Below are positions 60,239 to 64,000 of a stretch of DNA of 64,000 nucleotides, piece after piece. Location of the stretch: assembly GCA_028723425.1 (NCBI GenBank), contig JAQYEZ010000038.1, forward strand, positions 1-64,000, written 5' to 3'. The position numbers and the translations under genes are program-made. Origin of the DNA: Peptoniphilaceae bacterium. GTDB lineage: Bacteria > Bacillota > Clostridia > Tissierellales > Peptoniphilaceae. A model generated the notes under the pieces. That model had not been told where the DNA came from. It searched no databases and saw nothing but the letters and a program-made list of their open reading frames with translations. How positions within the stretch are numbered: the stretch's first letter is position 1; each line of letters opens with the position of its first letter.

Positions 60239-61534
60239 TTAAATTTTATTTTTTACTGGAACTATCTTTTCTTTTCCACCCATATACATTTGTAAAGGTT
60301 GTGGAATTCTAACAGATCCATCTGCTTGTAGCAAGTTTTCAAGAAAAGCAATAAGCATTCTTGGTGGTGCTACTACTGTATTGTTCAAAGTATGAGCAAA
60401 GTAATTTCCTTTTTCTCCTCTTAATCTTATACCAAGTCTTCTTGCTTGGGCATCTCCAAGATTAGAGCAAGATCCTACTTCAAAGTATTTTTTTTGTCTA
60501 GGTGACCATGCTTCAACATCTAGTGACTTAACTTTTAAGTCAGCAAGATCTCCTGAACAGCACTCTAAAGTTCTAACAGGAATATCAAGACTTCTAAAGA
60601 AGTCAACTGTATTATGCCATAACTCTTCGTAATATTTCATAGAATCTTCTGGCTTACAAATTATAACCATCTCTTGTTTTTCAAATTGATGAATTCTATA
60701 AACTCCTCTTTCCTCTATACCATGGGCTCCAACTTCTTTTCTAAAGCATGGTGAATAAGAGGTCATTTTTAGAGGCATTTTTTCTTCTTCATTAATTGTA
60801 TTGATAAATTTACCAATCATAGAATGTTCACTTGTACCAATTAAATAAAGATCTTCACCATCGATTTTATACATCATATTTTCCATTTCTTCAAAAGACA
60901 TTACACCTGTAACAACATCTGATCTAATCATAAATGGTGGAATATAATATGTATAACCCCTATCAATCATAAAATCTCTAGCGTAAGATAAGATAGAAGA
61001 ATGTAATCTAGCTATATCGCCTCTCAAATAATAAAAACCAGCACCAGAAGTATTTCTTGATGCATCCAAATTTATGCCATCAAAAGATTCCATAATATCA
61101 ACGTGATAAGGAATTTCAAAATCAGGAACAATAGGTTGACCAAATTTTTCAAGTTCCACATTTTCTGTATCATCTTTTCCTATTGGCACATCATCTGCTA
61201 TCATTTGTGGGATAACTTGCATTCTTTTCTTTAATTCTTCGCTGTAATTTTTAGTATCTTCTTCCAAGCTAAGTAATTTATCGTTGATATCTGCAACTTC
61301 TTTTTTAGCTTTTTCTGCTTCTTCGAATTTTTTTTGACCCATCAAAGCGCCAATTTCTTTAGAAGTTTTATTTCTAAGTGATCTAAGTCTATCACCTTCA
61401 GTTTTTACTTCTCTAAGCTTTTCATCAAGTTCTATAGCTTCATCAACTAGTGGTAGTTTCTTATCTTGAAACTTCTTTTTTATATTCTCCTTAACTAAAT
61501 CAGGATTTTCTCTAACAAATTTAATATCTAACAT
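60239..61534 (-). CDS. serS: Seryl-tRNA synthetase
   Basis: MLDIKFVRENPDLVKENIKKK, TSEHSMIGK, class II motifs; start at ATG 61534 preceded by ggaggaaaat. Confidence 0.97.
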   Translation of the reverse strand: MLDIKFVRENPDLVKENIKKKFQDKKLPLVDEAIELDEKLREVKTEGDRLRSLRNKTSKEIGALMGQKKFEEAEKAKKEVADINDKLLSLEEDTKNYSEELKKRMQVIPQMIADDVPIGKDDTENVELEKFGQPIVPDFEIPYHVDIMESFDGINLDASRNTSGAGFYYLRGDIARLHSSILSYARDFMIDRGYTYYIPPFMIRSDVVTGVMSFEEMENMMYKIDGEDLYLIGTSEHSMIGKFINTINEEEKMPLKMTSYSPCFRKEVGAHGIEERGVYRIHQFEKQEMVIICKPEDSMKYYEELWHNTVDFFRSLDIPVRTLECCSGDLADLKVKSLDVEAWSPRQKKYFEVGSCSNLGDAQARRLGIRLRGEKGNYFAHTLNNTVVAPPRMLIAFLENLLQADGSVRIPQPLQMYMGGKEKIVPVKNKI

Positions 61535-61561
61535 ATTTTCCTCCAAAAAAATAGACACCAC

Positions 61562-61740
61562 TTAAACTCCAACCAAGGGACGAAGTTCTCGTGGTGCCAC
61601 CCTATTTTAACAATAAATCTATTGTCCTCATCTTACTTATAGGCTCAAAGACGGATTCATCGCTTCCAACCAAAGATTTTCACCAACCATCTTCTCTCTA
61701 AAGGTCTTTGTCAACTACTACTTCTTATCATCGCCTTATT
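61562..61740 (-). promoter_or_regulatory. T-box leader of serS
   Basis: Minus strand AGGGTGGCACCACGAGAACTTCGTCCCTTGG antiterminator; AGAGAGAAGATGGTTGGTGAAAATC; GAATCCGTC specifier region with UCC (Ser). Confidence 0.93.
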
Positions 61741-61889
61741 CAATTACATTAAGTATACTTTATAAAAAGAATTTTTTCAAATCTTTAGTAATTATTCCTT
61801 ATTCTTAAGACTTTAAGAGCCTGACTTTGCCATATTGTAAGGAAAGTTAATTAATTTTAAAAATTTAAAATAAGATTTTATTTGTATAA

Positions 61890-62570
61890 TTAGAGTAATT
61901 TGATAATTCCCTCTGGGGAATTAATTAAAATATCTGCATATTTAATAAGAGTATTTGCCTTTCCGGTTCCAGATAATACTCCAATTTTTAAATTATCTGC
62001 ACTTGCAAATTCCATATCAACTATACTATCTCCGCATACTGCAAGTTCTTTTTCAGAAAGAGAAAATTTATCTAAAAAAGCATATAAAGATTCTTTATTA
62101 GGTTTTTTCTTATATAAATCACCACAAGCATAAAAATCAATATAAGAGCTTAAACCTAAATATTCAAAGGAGTATTTTGCTTGCCTAAAATTATCGGAAG
62201 TGACAAGTCCAATTTTAATATTTTTTCCCTTTAAAAAATCAAAAAGTTTTTTTAAATCACAAGTTGGTCTTATTTGTTCTTTGTTTTTTACCAAAGCCTT
62301 ATAATAAAAATTGTCCAGTCTTTTGTATATTATACTTCTATCTTCATTCATATAAGCTGCTATAAAAAAAGCAATATCTTCTATGGTAGCTGATGCCAGT
62401 AAAGAATTTTCTAAAACTTTATCTTTTTCTATGCCCAAAAGCCTTAAAAGTTCAGTCGCTTTTAAAGAATCTAACTTAAAAGAAGATATGAACTTTCTTG
62501 TTGCAAGTATCCGAAAATCTGAATATTCAAGTAAGGTTCCATCCTTATCAAACAAGATTGCTTTAATCAT
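61890..62570 (-). CDS. HAD-superfamily hydrolase (phosphoglycolate phosphatase-like)
   Basis: ILFDKDGTL, LVTSDN, VCGDSIVDMEFA. Confidence 0.92.
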   Translation of the reverse strand: MIKAILFDKDGTLLEYSDFRILATRKFISSFKLDSLKATELLRLLGIEKDKVLENSLLASATIEDIAFFIAAYMNEDRSIIYKRLDNFYYKALVKNKEQIRPTCDLKKLFDFLKGKNIKIGLVTSDNFRQAKYSFEYLGLSSYIDFYACGDLYKKKPNKESLYAFLDKFSLSEKELAVCGDSIVDMEFASADNLKIGVLSGTGKANTLIKYADILINSPEGIIKLL

Positions 62571-63894
62571 TGTAAACTTCCTCGCAAAGTTCTTTCCATG
62601 TAAAAATTTTATGACTGACCTTTTCTAAATTAAAGAAATAAGGATTTGTAAAAGCAAATAAATCATCATCACTATCGATAATATCAACTCTAAGCCAGTG
62701 ATAGGCTTGATTTAGGTCAAGCTTTAACTTGGAATTTAGGTTTAAGTCTTTTTTTATAACTTTACCGTCTAAAATCCAATTTGCGATTAGTTTTTTTCCT
62801 AAAAATTCTTTATCAAAAAATTTAAGTAAAAAAGTATCTCCTTCATTTTTTACTTCTATAAGCTTTCCCCTAGATACTGAAATATTCCCTTTTAACATAT
62901 TTTCTTTTATACCTTTTAATGATAATTCATTTGAGTATACATAAGTTCTAGGATCTCCTATTAGGGAAGGTAAGATACTTCCTTCATATTTCTCGTAAGG
63001 TAAAAGATGGCTATCACTACCGCCAAGTCCATATACCAGATAACCATTATTTAAGAGAATATTCCAAGCTTTTAGGGCAAGTTTGGTGGCTAATTTTGAA
63101 TCAGAATAGGTGGGATCATTAATTATTTCCATAAATTTTAAGTTTTTAAGTTTAAAATCGCCTAGAGTAAATTTCCATTCTGCCATAAATGGGTGGTTTA
63201 TTGAAAAAACCTTATTACTAAGTGAATTTACAACTTTTAAGAAACTTTCTTCATCTAGTAATGATTTTAGGGAAAATTTTTCAAAAATTGATTCATTTTC
63301 AAAAAATACATTCACATGACCAAAGACACTGGTGATTTCCGTACCAGCAATTATAAGAGGGGAATTTTTAGGCCAAGAAAAATGGTTGAAATTGTGGTCA
63401 GTAGGTGAAAAAAAGTCAAGTCCTTCTTCAATTGCTTTTTTATTATTATTAACTCTTGTCATTTTTCCATCCGAAAAGATTGTGTGAGTGTGAAAATCCC
63501 CTCCATACCATCTTTTATCAATACTTAGTATTTTATCTTCTCCTATTGGAAAATCATTAATCTTTTGACTTAAATTTATATCTTTATAGACTTCAAAGAG
63601 AAGTGGCTTTTTATCCTTTGAAAAATAAATGTATTCAACTGTAAAATTTCCATAATTTTTTAGCCTTTTAAAGCCGGGTGAAGAATAGCAAATATCCCTT
63701 GAAAGATTTCTTTCTACATTTTTGTTTGTTACGATTTGTCCTACAAGTTTATTCAATCCATCATATATCATTAGACTTATAAATGATAGGTCACCGGAAA
63801 GTTTAAAACTTAAGGATGAAGTATTATCATTTATAGGAAATTGAAAACGGCCGAAGCCGTTTTTACCTATTTTTATATTAAATATTTTTTCCAT
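62563..63894 (-). CDS. PHP-domain / CehA-McbA family metallohydrolase
   Basis: GGDFHTHTIFSDGKM, FFSPTDHNFNHF, GTEITS. Confidence 0.88.
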   Translation of the reverse strand: MEKIFNIKIGKNGFGRFQFPINDNTSSLSFKLSGDLSFISLMIYDGLNKLVGQIVTNKNVERNLSRDICYSSPGFKRLKNYGNFTVEYIYFSKDKKPLLFEVYKDINLSQKINDFPIGEDKILSIDKRWYGGDFHTHTIFSDGKMTRVNNNKKAIEEGLDFFSPTDHNFNHFSWPKNSPLIIAGTEITSVFGHVNVFFENESIFEKFSLKSLLDEESFLKVVNSLSNKVFSINHPFMAEWKFTLGDFKLKNLKFMEIINDPTYSDSKLATKLALKAWNILLNNGYLVYGLGGSDSHLLPYEKYEGSILPSLIGDPRTYVYSNELSLKGIKENMLKGNISVSRGKLIEVKNEGDTFLLKFFDKEFLGKKLIANWILDGKVIKKDLNLNSKLKLDLNQAYHWLRVDIIDSDDDLFAFTNPYFFNLEKVSHKIFTWKELCEEVYND

Positions 63895-64000
63895 TACTTA
63901 TTATTAACCTTATCAAGTGCTTCTTGAGCAGTTTTACAAGCTTCATCTAAAGCATCTTTTGCAGGAATATTTTGCAATTCTATCTTATCTGCAGCTATGC
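63894..64000 (-). CDS. C-terminus of extracellular solute-binding protein (partial, off window)
   Basis: Minus-strand translation IAADKIELQNIPAKDALDEACKTAQEALDKVNNK*, resembling the C-terminal helix of ABC sugar/glycerol-3-phosphate binding proteins; TAATG overlap with the PHP gene. Confidence 0.6.
   Translation of the reverse strand, partial: IAADKIELQNIPAKDALDEACKTAQEALDKVNNK

Overview
The window is a 64 kb low-GC Firmicutes chromosome segment. Gene content and codon bias suggest an Anaerococcus/Peptoniphilus-like anaerobic coccus; this is inference, as no 16S is present. Most of it is housekeeping: holA-comEC, leuS-asnS, rarA-nrdR, a reduced dcw cluster (mraZ-rsmH-ftsL-mraY-murD-murG-ftsQ-ftsZ), lgt-yebC-yigZ-hflX, a class A PBP, thyA, a two-component system, valS and serS with T-box leaders, PSRP-ppdK, trpS, prfB with a +1 programmed frameshift, secA, hpf, pyrC and transporters. 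The points most worth a second look are: (1) a HEPN (RNAIAH) + Mrr-like PD-(D/E)XK fusion protein at 31905-32816, a candidate stand-alone defence nuclease; (2) an AlaX/AlaRS-editing-like protein at 5112-5861 that has lost most of its zinc ligands; (3) an alpha/beta hydrolase with an in-frame TGA that separates the Ser nucleophile from the Asp and His region (35329-36075); (4) the 5' end of a group II intron directly after a terminator hairpin at the left edge; (5) a degenerate membrane-anchored S41-like protein downstream of a two-component system; (6) a 21-bp tandem repeat that duplicates the ThyA C-terminus and stop codon. No CRISPR array, rRNA or tRNA gene was recognised.
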